A stretch of 64,000 bases of DNA from Pseudomonas sp. URMO17WK12:I2 (GTDB lineage: Bacteria > Pseudomonadota > Gammaproteobacteria > Pseudomonadales > Pseudomonadaceae), in the NCBI RefSeq assembly GCF_003253735.1, contig NZ_QKYW01000010.1:110640-174639 (forward strand), written 5' to 3'. Numbering within the stretch: position 1 is the stretch's first letter; the number at the start of each line of letters is the position of its first letter. The notes under the pieces were generated by a model. It saw only the letters and a program-made list of their open reading frames with translations, had not been told where the DNA came from and ran no database searches. This document shows, piece after piece, positions 8,401 through 17,454 of this stretch. Both the position numbers and the translations under genes were made by a program.

Positions 8401-8418
8401 GTTTCTACAGCAGAATCG

Positions 8419-9954
8419 CTAGCGCTCTTCGCGCAGCTTGGCCATCTGCCGTTCGAGCAATGCCGGATACGGATCGAGCAGGCGCTCGACGCAGCTGGCG
8501 CCCTCGGGGCTGGCGATGGCGCGGATGCGCGCCCGCTGGCGCAGGGTGGCATCCTCAGCGACGCGGCGTTCGACCAGCAGCAGGTTGCGGCTGTGCTGCG
8601 AGAGTGCCAGGGCATCCTGGGCGGTTTCGCTGAGCAGCAGGTCGCCCTGACTCAGCCCTTGCAGGCCTTCACCCAGGGTCAGACCCAGCTGCAGGTGCAG
8701 GGTGATGCCGCTGTCGGCGACCTCGATCTGCAGGGCGTGGCCGAGGGCGCGCAGCAATTCGCCACAGCAGATGGCGTGGGTCAGGTAGTCGTCCCCGCTG
8801 GTATCGTGATGGAACAGCATCAGGCTGCTGCCATCGTTGAGCGTATGCAGCTCGGCCTTGTAGAGCGTGGCGGCCTTGTCCAGGCAGCCGCGATAGCTTT
8901 CCAGCAGCTCCATCAGACGGCTGCGGGGCAGGCGACGCAGCTGCTCCTGGGCGCCCAGTTGAACGGCCAGTACCGCGCTCTTGCGTGGTTTCAGCGGGGC
9001 CGCTGGCGCGGGCTTGGCTGGGCTGTCTTCATCGTCGTAGAGGTCGGCGAAGGCATCGTCGTCGTGTTCGTCGCGACGGCGGCTCGGCGGATCGTAGTCG
9101 TCCTCGCTGTCGAAGCGGGTGTCGCGCAGATCACGCATCGCGAAGCTCGGGGCGGCGCGCTCGTCACGTCCATCGTGGTCGTCCTCGCGGTCGTCGTCGA
9201 GGAAGTCCTCGTCCAGGTCATCGAGGTCGTCGAATTCCGGCTCGGGTTCGGGCTCCGGCTTCTCCGGGGCCAGGCGCGCCTGCAGCTGGCGCGCCAGGTC
9301 ACCGATCTCGTCCTGGCGGTTGCCGCCCGGGGCATAGTCGTCCGGATCGCGCAGCCAGACGCGCATCTGCATCAATGGCGTGGAGATCTGCCGGCCCAGA
9401 CGCAGGCTCAGCGACAGGGTCAGGGCCAACAGGATCAGGCTGAGAATGCCCATGCTCTGCAGGCTGATGGTCATCGGCTGTTCGAACTGCTGCATGTCCA
9501 GGCTGATGCGCAGCTGCCCGGCCATCACCTCCTGGAAGGTGATGGGCGTCGAATACAGGCCTTCGGTTTCGCCGAGCATGCTCTTGCTTGGACGGGTGCC
9601 GGCTTCGGCGAGGATGCGGTTGTCGACACTGTAGATGGCCGCGTGAGCCACCAGCGGGTTTTTCACCAGGTTGTTGAGCAGCACGTTGAGGCTGAGGATG
9701 TCGTTGGACACCAGCAGCTCGGTGGCCGAGGCCGCGGTCTGAGTGATCAGGCTGCTGCCCAGTGCTTCGGCCTGCTGCTGCATGGCCTGCTTGAACTGCA
9801 TGCCGATCACCCAGGCATAGATCACCAGCGCCATGGCCACCAGCAACAGGCTGTGGCTGACGATGCGCAATGCCACCGGCACCCGGCGTTGGCGCAGGGC
9901 ACGGAAAAGCAGAAGGAAGAAATTGTCGGGCTTTACGGGGGCGGGCCGGTTCAC
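8419..9954 (-). CDS. AhpA/YtjB-family membrane protein with HAMP and cyclase-like C-terminus
   Basis: Protein of 511 residues from a GTG start. TM1 is at about 32-50 and a periplasmic region runs to ~165. TM2 is at ~166-186, followed directly by a HAMP-like segment (~187-230; ISTPLMQM, then DEIGDLARQL). A highly acidic low-complexity linker covers ~231-315 (for example FDDLDDLDEDFLDDDRED). The C-terminal domain (~325-485) follows the pattern of class III nucleotidyl cyclases (LMELLESYRGCLDKAA, TLNDGSSLMLF, LQLGLTLGEGLQG), but the usual metal-binding Asp and the GDG loop are not conserved, so it is probably not catalytic. E. coli YtjB/Smp corresponds only to the N-terminal part. The longer frame to 10086 overlaps serB; GTG 9954 begins the conserved MNRPAPVKPDNFF. 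Its role is unknown. Confidence 0.8.
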   Translation of the reverse strand: MNRPAPVKPDNFFLLLFRALRQRRVPVALRIVSHSLLLVAMALVIYAWVIGMQFKQAMQQQAEALGSSLITQTAASATELLVSNDILSLNVLLNNLVKNPLVAHAAIYSVDNRILAEAGTRPSKSMLGETEGLYSTPITFQEVMAGQLRISLDMQQFEQPMTISLQSMGILSLILLALTLSLSLRLGRQISTPLMQMRVWLRDPDDYAPGGNRQDEIGDLARQLQARLAPEKPEPEPEPEFDDLDDLDEDFLDDDREDDHDGRDERAAPSFAMRDLRDTRFDSEDDYDPPSRRRDEHDDDAFADLYDDEDSPAKPAPAAPLKPRKSAVLAVQLGAQEQLRRLPRSRLMELLESYRGCLDKAATLYKAELHTLNDGSSLMLFHHDTSGDDYLTHAICCGELLRALGHALQIEVADSGITLHLQLGLTLGEGLQGLSQGDLLLSETAQDALALSQHSRNLLLVERRVAEDATLRQRARIRAIASPEGASCVERLLDPYPALLERQMAKLREER

Positions 9955-10133
9955 AGAGCTCGGCTCTCGTTGACTGGAAGTGGCGCGCAGTATAGCGAGC
10001 GGCCCGCACAGGGCAAAGCGCCGCGCGTACCCGCAGGGGGCTGAAATGGTTAGAATGTGCGTTTTTTCACCGGCCCTGCTGCACATTGCCGTTCGGCAGA
10101 CCGTTCATAGTCCTGCGAGCCCCGGAGTACGCC

Positions 10134-11342
10134 TTGCGCGAAATCGTCCTGATCAACGTTACCGGTGAAGAGCGGCCTGGCCTCACTGCCGCCATTACCG
10201 GCGTGCTGGCCCAGGCTGGCGTCAACATCCTCGATATCGCCCAGGCTGCCGTGCACGGCGCCGCATCGCTGGGCATTCTGATCGAAGTGGCCGATGGCGC
10301 CTCGCTGCCGGTGCTCTCCAGGGACGTGCTGGCCGCCGCCCAGGAGTTGGGTCAGCAGGCACGTTTCACCCAGCTCGATGCAGCCGATTACCGGCGCTGG
10401 GTCGAGGGGCAGGGTAGTCAGCGTCACATCCTCACCCTGCTGAGCCGCCAGCTCACCGCCGAGCAGGTGCAGCGCGTCAGCGCACTGAGCGCCGCGCAGG
10501 GCCTGAGCATCGAGCGCATCGAGCGGCTGTCCCTGCCGGTGGCGCTAGGTGCGCAGCCGGGCAATGCCTGCATCGAGTTCTCCCTGCGCGGCGAGCCAGG
10601 TGATGCCGCCGCGCTGCGCGCCGAGTTCCTGCGCGCGGCCGACGAGCTGAACGTGGACATTGCCTTGCAGGCCGATTCGTTGCAACGCCGCCACCGCCGC
10701 CTGGCAGTGTTCGACATGGACTCGACACTGATCGAAGCCGAAGTGATCGACGAGCTGGCCAAGGCCGCTGGTATCGGTGACAAGGTGTCGGCCATCACCG
10801 AGCGAGCCATGCGCGGTGAGCTGGATTTCCGCGCCAGCTTCAAGGAGCGTCTGGCGCTGCTCAAGGGCCTGGACGTCGGAGTGCTGGACGAGATCGGTGC
10901 GTCGCTGCGCCTGACCGAGGGCGCTGAGCGGCTGTTCGCCGAACTCAAGCGCCTGGGTTACAAGACGGCCATCCTGTCCGGCGGCTTCACCTACTTCGCC
11001 AAGCAGGTGCAGGCCAAGCTGGGCATCGACTACGTGTTCGCCAACGAGCTGGCGGTGGTCGATGGCAAGGTCACCGGCGTCGCCGTCGAGCCGATCGTCG
11101 ATGCCCAGCGCAAGGCCGATCTGTTGCGCGAGCTGGCGCACAAGGAAGGCCTGCAGCTGGAACAGACCATCGCCGTGGGCGATGGCGCCAACGACCTGCC
11201 GATGCTGGCCATCGCCGGCCTGGGTGTGGCGTTTCGCGCCAAACCGCTGGTCAAGCAATCGGCCAAGCAGGCGATCTCGACCCTGGGGCTGGATGGTGTG
11301 TTGTATCTGCTGGGTGTGCATGAGCGCGATCTGCAGCGCTAA
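10134..11342 (+). CDS. serB: Phosphoserine phosphatase SerB
   Basis: Last step of L-serine synthesis: dephosphorylates O-phosphoserine. N-terminal tandem ACT-like domains (about residues 1-175; REIVLINVTGEERPGLTAAIT) are followed by a HAD phosphatase domain with nucleophile Asp194 in FDMDST, the motif II region (LSGGF) and motif III/IV (VGDGANDLPML). The start is a TTG at 10134 with GGAG six bases upstream; this gives the conserved N-terminus MREIVLINVTGE and 402 residues. A longer frame from ATG 10086 lacks family support. It is divergent from the AhpA/YtjB-like gene, as in other pseudomonads. Confidence 0.95.
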   Translation: MREIVLINVTGEERPGLTAAITGVLAQAGVNILDIAQAAVHGAASLGILIEVADGASLPVLSRDVLAAAQELGQQARFTQLDAADYRRWVEGQGSQRHILTLLSRQLTAEQVQRVSALSAAQGLSIERIERLSLPVALGAQPGNACIEFSLRGEPGDAAALRAEFLRAADELNVDIALQADSLQRRHRRLAVFDMDSTLIEAEVIDELAKAAGIGDKVSAITERAMRGELDFRASFKERLALLKGLDVGVLDEIGASLRLTEGAERLFAELKRLGYKTAILSGGFTYFAKQVQAKLGIDYVFANELAVVDGKVTGVAVEPIVDAQRKADLLRELAHKEGLQLEQTIAVGDGANDLPMLAIAGLGVAFRAKPLVKQSAKQAISTLGLDGVLYLLGVHERDLQR

Positions 11343-11393
11343 GAGCCTGTTAACGATATTTAACAAGGCAAAAGCAGCCATTGATGCAATACC

Positions 11394-11460
11394 TGTGGGA
11401 ACGGGCGGGGACGCCCAGTCCATGCCCGTGATTTTTTCGCGGGCATGGCCCGCTCCCACA
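11394..11460. repeat. REP-type palindromic element downstream of serB
   Basis: Ends TGTGGGAACGGGC and GCCCGCTCCCACA (one mismatch), with an inner ATGCCCGTGA / TCGCGGGCAT stem around a T-rich loop. Same family as at 8137 and 63931. It lies in the 257-base gap between serB and the fimX stop codon and may also help terminate transcription. Confidence 0.8.
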
Positions 11461-11599
11461 GATTATCACCAGCAACCCTAGCGGGGACGACCGGCCGCTT
11501 ACACCACTTAGCTGCCAAAATCGACGAACCTGGGCTGAAAGATTATGACCATGTTCTAAGGTATTTGAGGCGGTAGCGGGCAGCGGGCTGCCCAGCCGA

Positions 11600-13663
11600 T
11601 CAATCGTCTGACGAGAAGTTGTAGTCCATCGCCTGGCTCGGGCCCTGCAGGTAGTAGCCCTGAATGTAGTTGGTGCCCGCCTGCCACAGGGTGGCCAGTA
11701 CGCTGGCCGATTCCACGAACGGCACGATGGTCAGCTTGGCCTGGCTGTGCAGGCTGGCCAGCATGGTTTTCAGGTTTTCCTGGTTGACCGGGTCGGCCAG
11801 TTCCTTGGTGAACGACCCATCCACCTTGACGAAGTCGACCGGCAGGTGACGCAGGGTGTTGAACGGGTTCAGGGCGCAGCCGAACTGGCTCAGCGCCAGG
11901 TGGCAATGCAGGTCCTTGAGGCCCTGGGCCAGTGCCTTGGCTTGCTTCAGGTAGGTAACCGCATCCGGCTCGCTGAACTGGAACACCAGGGCGTCGGACG
12001 GCAGCCGTGCGGCTTTCAGTGCCACGCTCAGCCATGCAAGCAACGTCGGGTCTTGCAGGCTGGCGCTGGACAGGTGCACGAACAGGCGTGTCGCGTGGCC
12101 CTTGGAGCGGTGATCGGCCAGCAGCTTGATCGAGCTGAGGATCACCCAGCGGTCGATCTTCTCACCCATGCCGGAGTCCCTCGCCACGGCGAGGAATTCA
12201 TCTGGCGGCACTTCCTGCCCGGACGGGCTGAGCAGGCGCAGCAGCACTTCATAGTGTTCGTGCTCGTCGCCGCGCAGGCTGATCACCGGCTGAAACAGCA
12301 GGCGGAAGCTGTTCTGTTCCAGTGCCTGCTGGACCATCGCTACCACGCTGCCGCGGCTGGCGGCGGCGGCCAGCTCCTGGGCAGGGTCGAACAGCTTGAG
12401 GGTGCCAGGCTCGTCGAGTTGGTCAGCACAGCGCTGCGCGCGGTCGATGACCTCACCGGCCTTGGGCGTGGTGTCATTGAGGCCGGCCACACCGATGGAA
12501 AGCGTGGTCTGCGCGGTGCGTCCGTTGATATCGAACAGATGGCCTTCGGCCTTTTTCAGCAACGCTTCGAGCAGCGGGCGTTGCTGCTGCGGCGACAGGC
12601 CGGTCTGCAGGACGGCGAACACGTCATCGCCGAAACGCGCCAGCTGCGCGTCCTGCGGAAAGTGCGCGCGCAGTAGGGCGGCGAGGTCGGTGAGCAGCAG
12701 GTCGATGGCGCCCAGCCCCATGTCGGCGAGCAGCGCGGCATAGCGATCGACGCGGATATAGGCCAGGCTGGCCGGCTGCTCGTCGTGGACGGCACGGTGC
12801 GCGGCCTGGTCCATCAGTTCGAGGAAGTGGGTGCGGTTGTACAGGCCGGTGACCAGGTCCAGGCTGCTGATCTCGCGCAGCTTCTCTTCCAGCTCGGCGT
12901 TGGCGGTTTCCGCGCGGATCACCACCTGAATGCACGGCTCGCCATCGTAGGCCGCCGGCGACAGGGTGATGCGCGCCGGGAAGCTGCTGTCATCGGTGCG
13001 CACACCGGCGCAGCCGAGCTCGTGGTTGTCCATCTGCTGGTGATTTTTCAGGAAGTCCTTGAAGGCGCCCTGATCACTGGCGCCGATCAGGTCGATCATC
13101 GGCAGGCCTTCGAGCTCCTCGGCGTCATCGAAGCCGAACAGCTCCAGGTAGGCACGGTTGGCATAGATGTGCATGCCCTCGTGGACATAGGCGATGGCGT
13201 CGACCGAACTGTCGAGCAGCAGCTGGCAGCGTTTCTCGGCTTCGCGCAGGGCCACCTCCGCGGCCCGGCGGGCGCGACGTTCCTCGAGGTTGACCAGTTC
13301 GCGGCGGGCGACCAGTACCAGGCGCTCGTCTTCACCCTGGGGCATGGCATCCTGGGCGCCGAGCATCAGCGCTTCGGTGACGCTGTCCGGCTCGTTGTCG
13401 GCCAGCAGCATGATGACCGGAATGTCCTTGCCCTGCTTGCGAATGCTGGACAGCGCTTCATGAGGATCGAGGCAGTCGCTGGCCGGCGAACAGATCAGCA
13501 GATCCCAGTTGTGTTTGAGCGCTTCGAGCAGGTCTTCACTGGAAATCAGGCGGTGCACGCGGGTGGCGTTACCCGCATTGCGGAACAGGCTGACGAGACG
13601 CTCGGCCTCGTTCTGCGAGTCTTCGAGAATCAGCAGGCGGATGGTTTTCTTTTCGATGGCCAT
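11600..13663 (-). CDS. fimX: FimX, c-di-GMP receptor for type IV pili
   Basis: Polar regulator of type IV pilus assembly and twitching. Four regions in 687 residues: receiver-like (~1-130, LLILEDSQNE), PAS (~145-265), GGDEF (~270-425) and EAL (~435-680). The GGDEF signature is degenerate (GDDVF, residues ~344-348) and the EAL catalytic Glu motif reads EVL (E472), so the protein is expected to bind rather than make or cleave c-di-GMP, as known for FimX. The receiver-like region also has an atypical active site. It is followed downstream by a convergent REP-containing gap and preceded by a PilZ-like gene on the same strand. Confidence 0.92.
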   Translation of the reverse strand: MAIEKKTIRLLILEDSQNEAERLVSLFRNAGNATRVHRLISSEDLLEALKHNWDLLICSPASDCLDPHEALSSIRKQGKDIPVIMLLADNEPDSVTEALMLGAQDAMPQGEDERLVLVARRELVNLEERRARRAAEVALREAEKRCQLLLDSSVDAIAYVHEGMHIYANRAYLELFGFDDAEELEGLPMIDLIGASDQGAFKDFLKNHQQMDNHELGCAGVRTDDSSFPARITLSPAAYDGEPCIQVVIRAETANAELEEKLREISSLDLVTGLYNRTHFLELMDQAAHRAVHDEQPASLAYIRVDRYAALLADMGLGAIDLLLTDLAALLRAHFPQDAQLARFGDDVFAVLQTGLSPQQQRPLLEALLKKAEGHLFDINGRTAQTTLSIGVAGLNDTTPKAGEVIDRAQRCADQLDEPGTLKLFDPAQELAAAASRGSVVAMVQQALEQNSFRLLFQPVISLRGDEHEHYEVLLRLLSPSGQEVPPDEFLAVARDSGMGEKIDRWVILSSIKLLADHRSKGHATRLFVHLSSASLQDPTLLAWLSVALKAARLPSDALVFQFSEPDAVTYLKQAKALAQGLKDLHCHLALSQFGCALNPFNTLRHLPVDFVKVDGSFTKELADPVNQENLKTMLASLHSQAKLTIVPFVESASVLATLWQAGTNYIQGYYLQGPSQAMDYNFSSDD

Positions 13664-13727
13664 TAGCGAAGTCGAATCTGCGATAAGACAGCAGAAGAGG
13701 GCGGGGAATTAAGGGTTTCCCGGCAAT

Positions 13728-15527
13728 CTACAGCGACTTCCAGAGTGAGTCAAAGTCTTCCTCCCCGGCAGGGCGCTGGGTGCCGGAGGCTGTGACGGAG
13801 GTCGCGTGATCCGCGGTCTTCTGCTCCAGATCGTGGTACACGAACTGGCTGAAACTGCCGGTGCTGACCTGCTTGTGGCTGAGCACTGCGCGGCGTTCCT
13901 TGCCGTTGATGTTGATCAGCACCTTGCTGCCTTCCTGGAACGGCAGGCGTGGGGTGATCAGCGTGGCAGGCCGGGAGATGGCGGCGATTTCCGGCAGCAG
14001 CAGGGCGCGCAGGTACTGGCTGTTCTGCTCGGCCTTGCGCACCAGTTGCAGGCCACAGGACTGCGCGTGGGGGGCGATCAGCTCGATGCCCATCTGCGTA
14101 CCGCCACCGCGTACCTGGCGGATCCAGCGCACCACGGCGACGCTCCAGCCCTGCTGGGGGTTGTCGCGAATGCCGAGGATTTCTCCGGCCTGCAACTGGC
14201 TGGGCACTTCCTTGGGCCACGACAGGCAATAGCCGCCGGGGCTGTGGTTGACGATGGATAGCGCGAAGGTCGGGTAGCTTTCACCAGCGTTGGCTTGTTC
14301 ATCCTGCTCGGAAGCGGGTTTGGGGTACTCGATCTCTTCGAAGGGCAGGCCGTTGTCCCAATCGTTGACGCGGCGTGCGTCGTGGGCGCTGGCCCATACG
14401 TCGGGCTCGCCGCTCAGTGGCTTGAACGACGCGGTGGTGTCGACCTGCTGCTTGAGAATTTCGCTGAACGCACGGCCGTTGGCCAGGTAATAGTTCAGGG
14501 CGCTCATGCCGATGCACAGGGTCATGCTGCCCGTGCCCTGGGTGCGCTGGAAGGTGCGCTCGGAGATATCCCCCCAGGCAGCGGCGGCATGCTGCAGCAT
14601 GTCCACGCTGAAGCCCTCGGGCACCGTCAGGCGCGAGCGAGCGCGTTCCTCGGGCAGCAGCTCCAGGTGATCCTTGATGGCGTCGACCAGGGGCGTCGGG
14701 TCGATGCCCAGGGCGCCCTGCAGCTCGCTCGGTTGAAACAGCGAGGTGTAGCGGGGCGGGCCGTCCAGCTGAGGTGCCACGGCGAAGATGCTGGTCGGCT
14801 GGCCGCCGCCCTGCAGGTTGACCAGCGTGCTCCAGGCCTCCAGTGCTTCGGCCAGACGGGCAATGGCGCTCTGGCGCATCTGGTTGCAACGCGAGCAGCC
14901 GATCAGCAGGGCAACGATATAGCCCTGCTCGACGCTCATTCCCTGGGTATGGCGAGCCAACGGGTCACGAATCACCACCTTGTGAAGCTCGTGGCGACGG
15001 GCAATCAGGTACAGCTGGTGCAGCTCCAGCCACAGACCTTCGGGTACCGGACAATACAATTGGCTGGTGCGAATCAGCGGGCCGTTGAGGCTGTGCACGG
15101 CGCGTTGCAGTGCCGTGCCGAGCAGCGCATTGCGTTCGCGGTTGGGCTGCTCGGCCAGGCGCGAAATGATCAGTTTGTAACCGATGGCCAGGTGGTTCTG
15201 CAGCGCCTGACAGAGGTTGGCGACCTTGCGCGGACGCTCATCGAGCACGATGGCCTGGTTGAGGAAGTGACGCTCCAGATGCTGGCAGACGAAATACACT
15301 TCGGGGCGCAGCAGTTCGAGCAACTGGATGCGGTTGTCCGACGGGGTCAGCAGCTGATTGAGCTCGATCAGTGCCTGGTAAAGCTGGCGGGCGGTTTCGC
15401 CGATATTGGCCTTGGGCAGGCCGGCGATCCAGCGTTTCAGGTCGCGTGGCGTGGCGTCGCAGAAAGTCAGGCCCTGCTTGGTCGGCGTCGGGACGCGGAG
15501 CAAAAGGTGGGGGCTCTGTTTATCCAT
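13728..15527 (-). CDS. PilZ-like protein encoded next to fimX
   Basis: A 599-residue cytoplasmic protein without membrane segments or signal peptide. The long N-terminal part (~1-400) is helical and not recognised. The C-terminal region (~415-560) resembles a PilZ domain: it contains the second PilZ motif NHSPGG (about residues 426-431, pattern NxSxxG) followed by a beta-rich stretch (GEILGIRDN...VRWIRQV...MGIEL). I find no RxxxR motif just before it, so c-di-GMP binding is doubtful. It is the equivalent of the uncharacterised gene beside fimX in P. aeruginosa, lies 64 bases upstream of fimX on the same strand, and is likely functionally linked to it. Confidence 0.75.
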   Translation of the reverse strand: MDKQSPHLLLRVPTPTKQGLTFCDATPRDLKRWIAGLPKANIGETARQLYQALIELNQLLTPSDNRIQLLELLRPEVYFVCQHLERHFLNQAIVLDERPRKVANLCQALQNHLAIGYKLIISRLAEQPNRERNALLGTALQRAVHSLNGPLIRTSQLYCPVPEGLWLELHQLYLIARRHELHKVVIRDPLARHTQGMSVEQGYIVALLIGCSRCNQMRQSAIARLAEALEAWSTLVNLQGGGQPTSIFAVAPQLDGPPRYTSLFQPSELQGALGIDPTPLVDAIKDHLELLPEERARSRLTVPEGFSVDMLQHAAAAWGDISERTFQRTQGTGSMTLCIGMSALNYYLANGRAFSEILKQQVDTTASFKPLSGEPDVWASAHDARRVNDWDNGLPFEEIEYPKPASEQDEQANAGESYPTFALSIVNHSPGGYCLSWPKEVPSQLQAGEILGIRDNPQQGWSVAVVRWIRQVRGGGTQMGIELIAPHAQSCGLQLVRKAEQNSQYLRALLLPEIAAISRPATLITPRLPFQEGSKVLININGKERRAVLSHKQVSTGSFSQFVYHDLEQKTADHATSVTASGTQRPAGEEDFDSLWKSL

Positions 15528-15656
15528 CTAGCTTCGTTACTCCAGCGCCAGCATTCGCGCGACTCGTTGGTCAGGGTGCAGCGACTCTAGCAGCATCCGG
15601 CCATCATCGCAGCCTTTGCCGCGCCATGGGCCGGGGCTGCGAGACGGGGGATAGGT

Positions 15657-16511
15657 TCACTGGCCAAGCAATTGGCCCATACGCACCGGGCTATTGGCAC
15701 CCAGTTCTGCGGCCCATTTCACCTGCTCGGGGCCGAACAGTACGATAGCTGTGGAACCCAGTTTGAAGCGGCCCAGCTCGGCGCCTTTTGCCAGGCTGAT
15801 CGGCGCCCGCGCAGCTTCGTCGTAGCGTACGGTTTTCAACTCGCGCTTGGGCGGGGTGATCAGGCCTGCCCATACGGTTTCGATGGAAGCAACGATCATC
15901 GCGCCAACCAGTACCACCGCCATCGGCCCGCGCTCGGTATCGAACAGGCACACCACGCGTTCGTTGCGGGCGAACAGCTCGGGTACGTTTTCCGCGGTGG
16001 TCTGGTTCACCGAGAACAGCCGGCCCGGCACGTAGATCATCTCCCGCAGCGTGCCGGCCAGCGGCATATGCACACGGTGATAATCCTTGGGCGACAGGTA
16101 CACGGTGGCGAAGTCACCGCCCATGAAGGGCGCGGCACGCTCGCTATCGCCGCCCAGCAGTTCGGTCACGCTGTAGCTGTGGCCCTTGGCCTGGAAAACC
16201 CGACCATGTTCGATGCGACCCAGCTGGCTGATCGCACCATCGGCGGGGCACAGAACGGCGCCGGGCTGGTTGTCCAGCGGCCGGGCGCCTTCCTTGAGGG
16301 CGCGGGTGAAGAAGGCGTTGAAATGCTCGTAGGCGGTGAGGTCCTCGACCTGTGCCTCGCTCATGTCGACCTGATACTGATTGGCGAACCAGCCGATCAG
16401 GCGATTCTTGAACCAGGCAGCGCGGCATTCCGCGGCGCAGCCAATCAGGCGCGACAGCAGGTGATGCGGGGTCAGGTGCTGGCTGAGGATAAACAGGCGT
16501 TCTTTCATCAT
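15657..16511 (-). CDS. psd: Phosphatidylserine decarboxylase proenzyme
   Basis: Converts phosphatidylserine to phosphatidylethanolamine at the inner membrane. The proenzyme cleaves itself at the LGST motif between Gly252 and Ser253 to give the pyruvoyl alpha chain. Family segments are seen: FFTRALKEGARPL, CPADGAISQLG, YLSPKDYHRVHMP and the LGST tail. It is 284 residues long. The frame begins with two Met codons; either could be used. Gene order fimX, PilZ-like, psd, rhdA on one strand matches P. aeruginosa. Confidence 0.96.
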   Translation of the reverse strand: MMKERLFILSQHLTPHHLLSRLIGCAAECRAAWFKNRLIGWFANQYQVDMSEAQVEDLTAYEHFNAFFTRALKEGARPLDNQPGAVLCPADGAISQLGRIEHGRVFQAKGHSYSVTELLGGDSERAAPFMGGDFATVYLSPKDYHRVHMPLAGTLREMIYVPGRLFSVNQTTAENVPELFARNERVVCLFDTERGPMAVVLVGAMIVASIETVWAGLITPPKRELKTVRYDEAARAPISLAKGAELGRFKLGSTAIVLFGPEQVKWAAELGANSPVRMGQLLGQ

Positions 16512-16571
16512 TATTCCTTGGCTGCCCGGCCGTGCATGCCGGGCATATGAGAATGGACAGTCAGGTCGAGC

Positions 16572-17387
16572 TCAACGTTCGACAGGTGTGTCGGTCAGGT
16601 TGCCCCATTCGCCCCAGGAGCCGGCGTAGGCCTTGACCCGCGGGTAGCCCAGGGCCTTGGCGACCAGGTAGGTGAAGCCGGAGCGGCGATGGCTCTGGCA
16701 ATGGGTGATGATTTCCTTGTCGGCGCTCAGCCCGCGCTGCTCGAGCAATGCGGCGATGTCCTGGCGAATGCGCAGGCCACGGGCGGGATCCATGCCCGCG
16801 GTCCACTCGAAGTTGATCGCGCCGGGGATGTGCCCACCCCGTGCGGCCTGCACCTTTTCGCCGCGGTACTCCTCGGCCGAGCGTGCATCCCAGATGGCCA
16901 GGTCCGCCGCGCCCAGGCGCGACTGCAGGTAGCTGGCGGTGGCCGTCGGCTCGTCGCTGAGCGACAGCGAGACCACCGTGTGCTGTGGCGCCGGCGTGTC
17001 CTGGCTCAGCGGGCGGTTTTCGGCTTCCCAGGCTGTCAGGCCGCCATTGAGGAAGTGGTAACGCGAGTGGCCGAACACGTCCAGCAGCCAGATGAACCGG
17101 CCAGCCCAGCCACCGCCCTCGTCGTCGTACACCACGTAGGTCGCTTGCGGGTGGTGGCCCAGCTCGCTGAACAGTCTCTCGAGTTGTGCCTGGTCGGGCA
17201 GCAGGCCGGGGGCCGGCGGTTTGCCTGACTGCGTGCGTTTGCCGTCGACGAAGCGGGCGCCGGGAATGTGGCCGTCCAGATAACGCTGGTGGTTGCTCAG
17301 ATCGACCAGGATCAGATCGGGCGCTTGCAGTCGTGCGGCGAGGTCCGCCGGCTCGATGACCAGCGGCAATTCGGCGAAGGCTGTCAT
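16572..17387 (-). CDS. rhdA: Thiosulfate sulfurtransferase (rhodanese) RhdA
   Basis: Two-domain rhodanese that moves sulfane sulfur from thiosulfate to cyanide or other acceptors. The inactive N-terminal domain (~1-125) is followed by a catalytic C-terminal domain with loop CQSHRRS and active Cys230. This closely resembles the CQTHHRS loop of Azotobacter/Pseudomonas RhdA, with Ser and Arg replacing Thr and one His. YVVYDDEGGGWAGRF and FEWTAGMDPARGLRIR are strongly conserved. The start at 17387 (MTAFAELPLVIEPADL) gives 271 residues; an in-frame upstream extension to 17564 is compositionally unlike the family and rejected. Confidence 0.94.
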   Translation of the reverse strand: MTAFAELPLVIEPADLAARLQAPDLILVDLSNHQRYLDGHIPGARFVDGKRTQSGKPPAPGLLPDQAQLERLFSELGHHPQATYVVYDDEGGGWAGRFIWLLDVFGHSRYHFLNGGLTAWEAENRPLSQDTPAPQHTVVSLSLSDEPTATASYLQSRLGAADLAIWDARSAEEYRGEKVQAARGGHIPGAINFEWTAGMDPARGLRIRQDIAALLEQRGLSADKEIITHCQSHRRSGFTYLVAKALGYPRVKAYAGSWGEWGNLTDTPVER

Positions 17388-17454
17388 ACAGGCCTCGTGG
17401 GCGGAATTAAAAGGGCGATTGTAGCGCAGAAAGAATGCTCGAAAGCGGCGCCGC

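Larger units (their letters stand above)
8119..8418. other. 300-base non-coding gap with REP elements and a terminator
   Basis: Between the convergent ssuF and AhpA/YtjB-like genes. It holds a REP palindrome (8137-8188), a second, more degenerate one (8276-8339) and the shared terminator (8372-8400). I see no coding sequence in it. Confidence 0.8.

Noticed and set aside
8593..10044. 483-codon plus-strand frame opposite the AhpA/YtjB-like gene
   Set aside because: Shadow of the minus-strand gene; its translation is low-complexity (Gln/Val/Gly-rich) with no recognisable domain.
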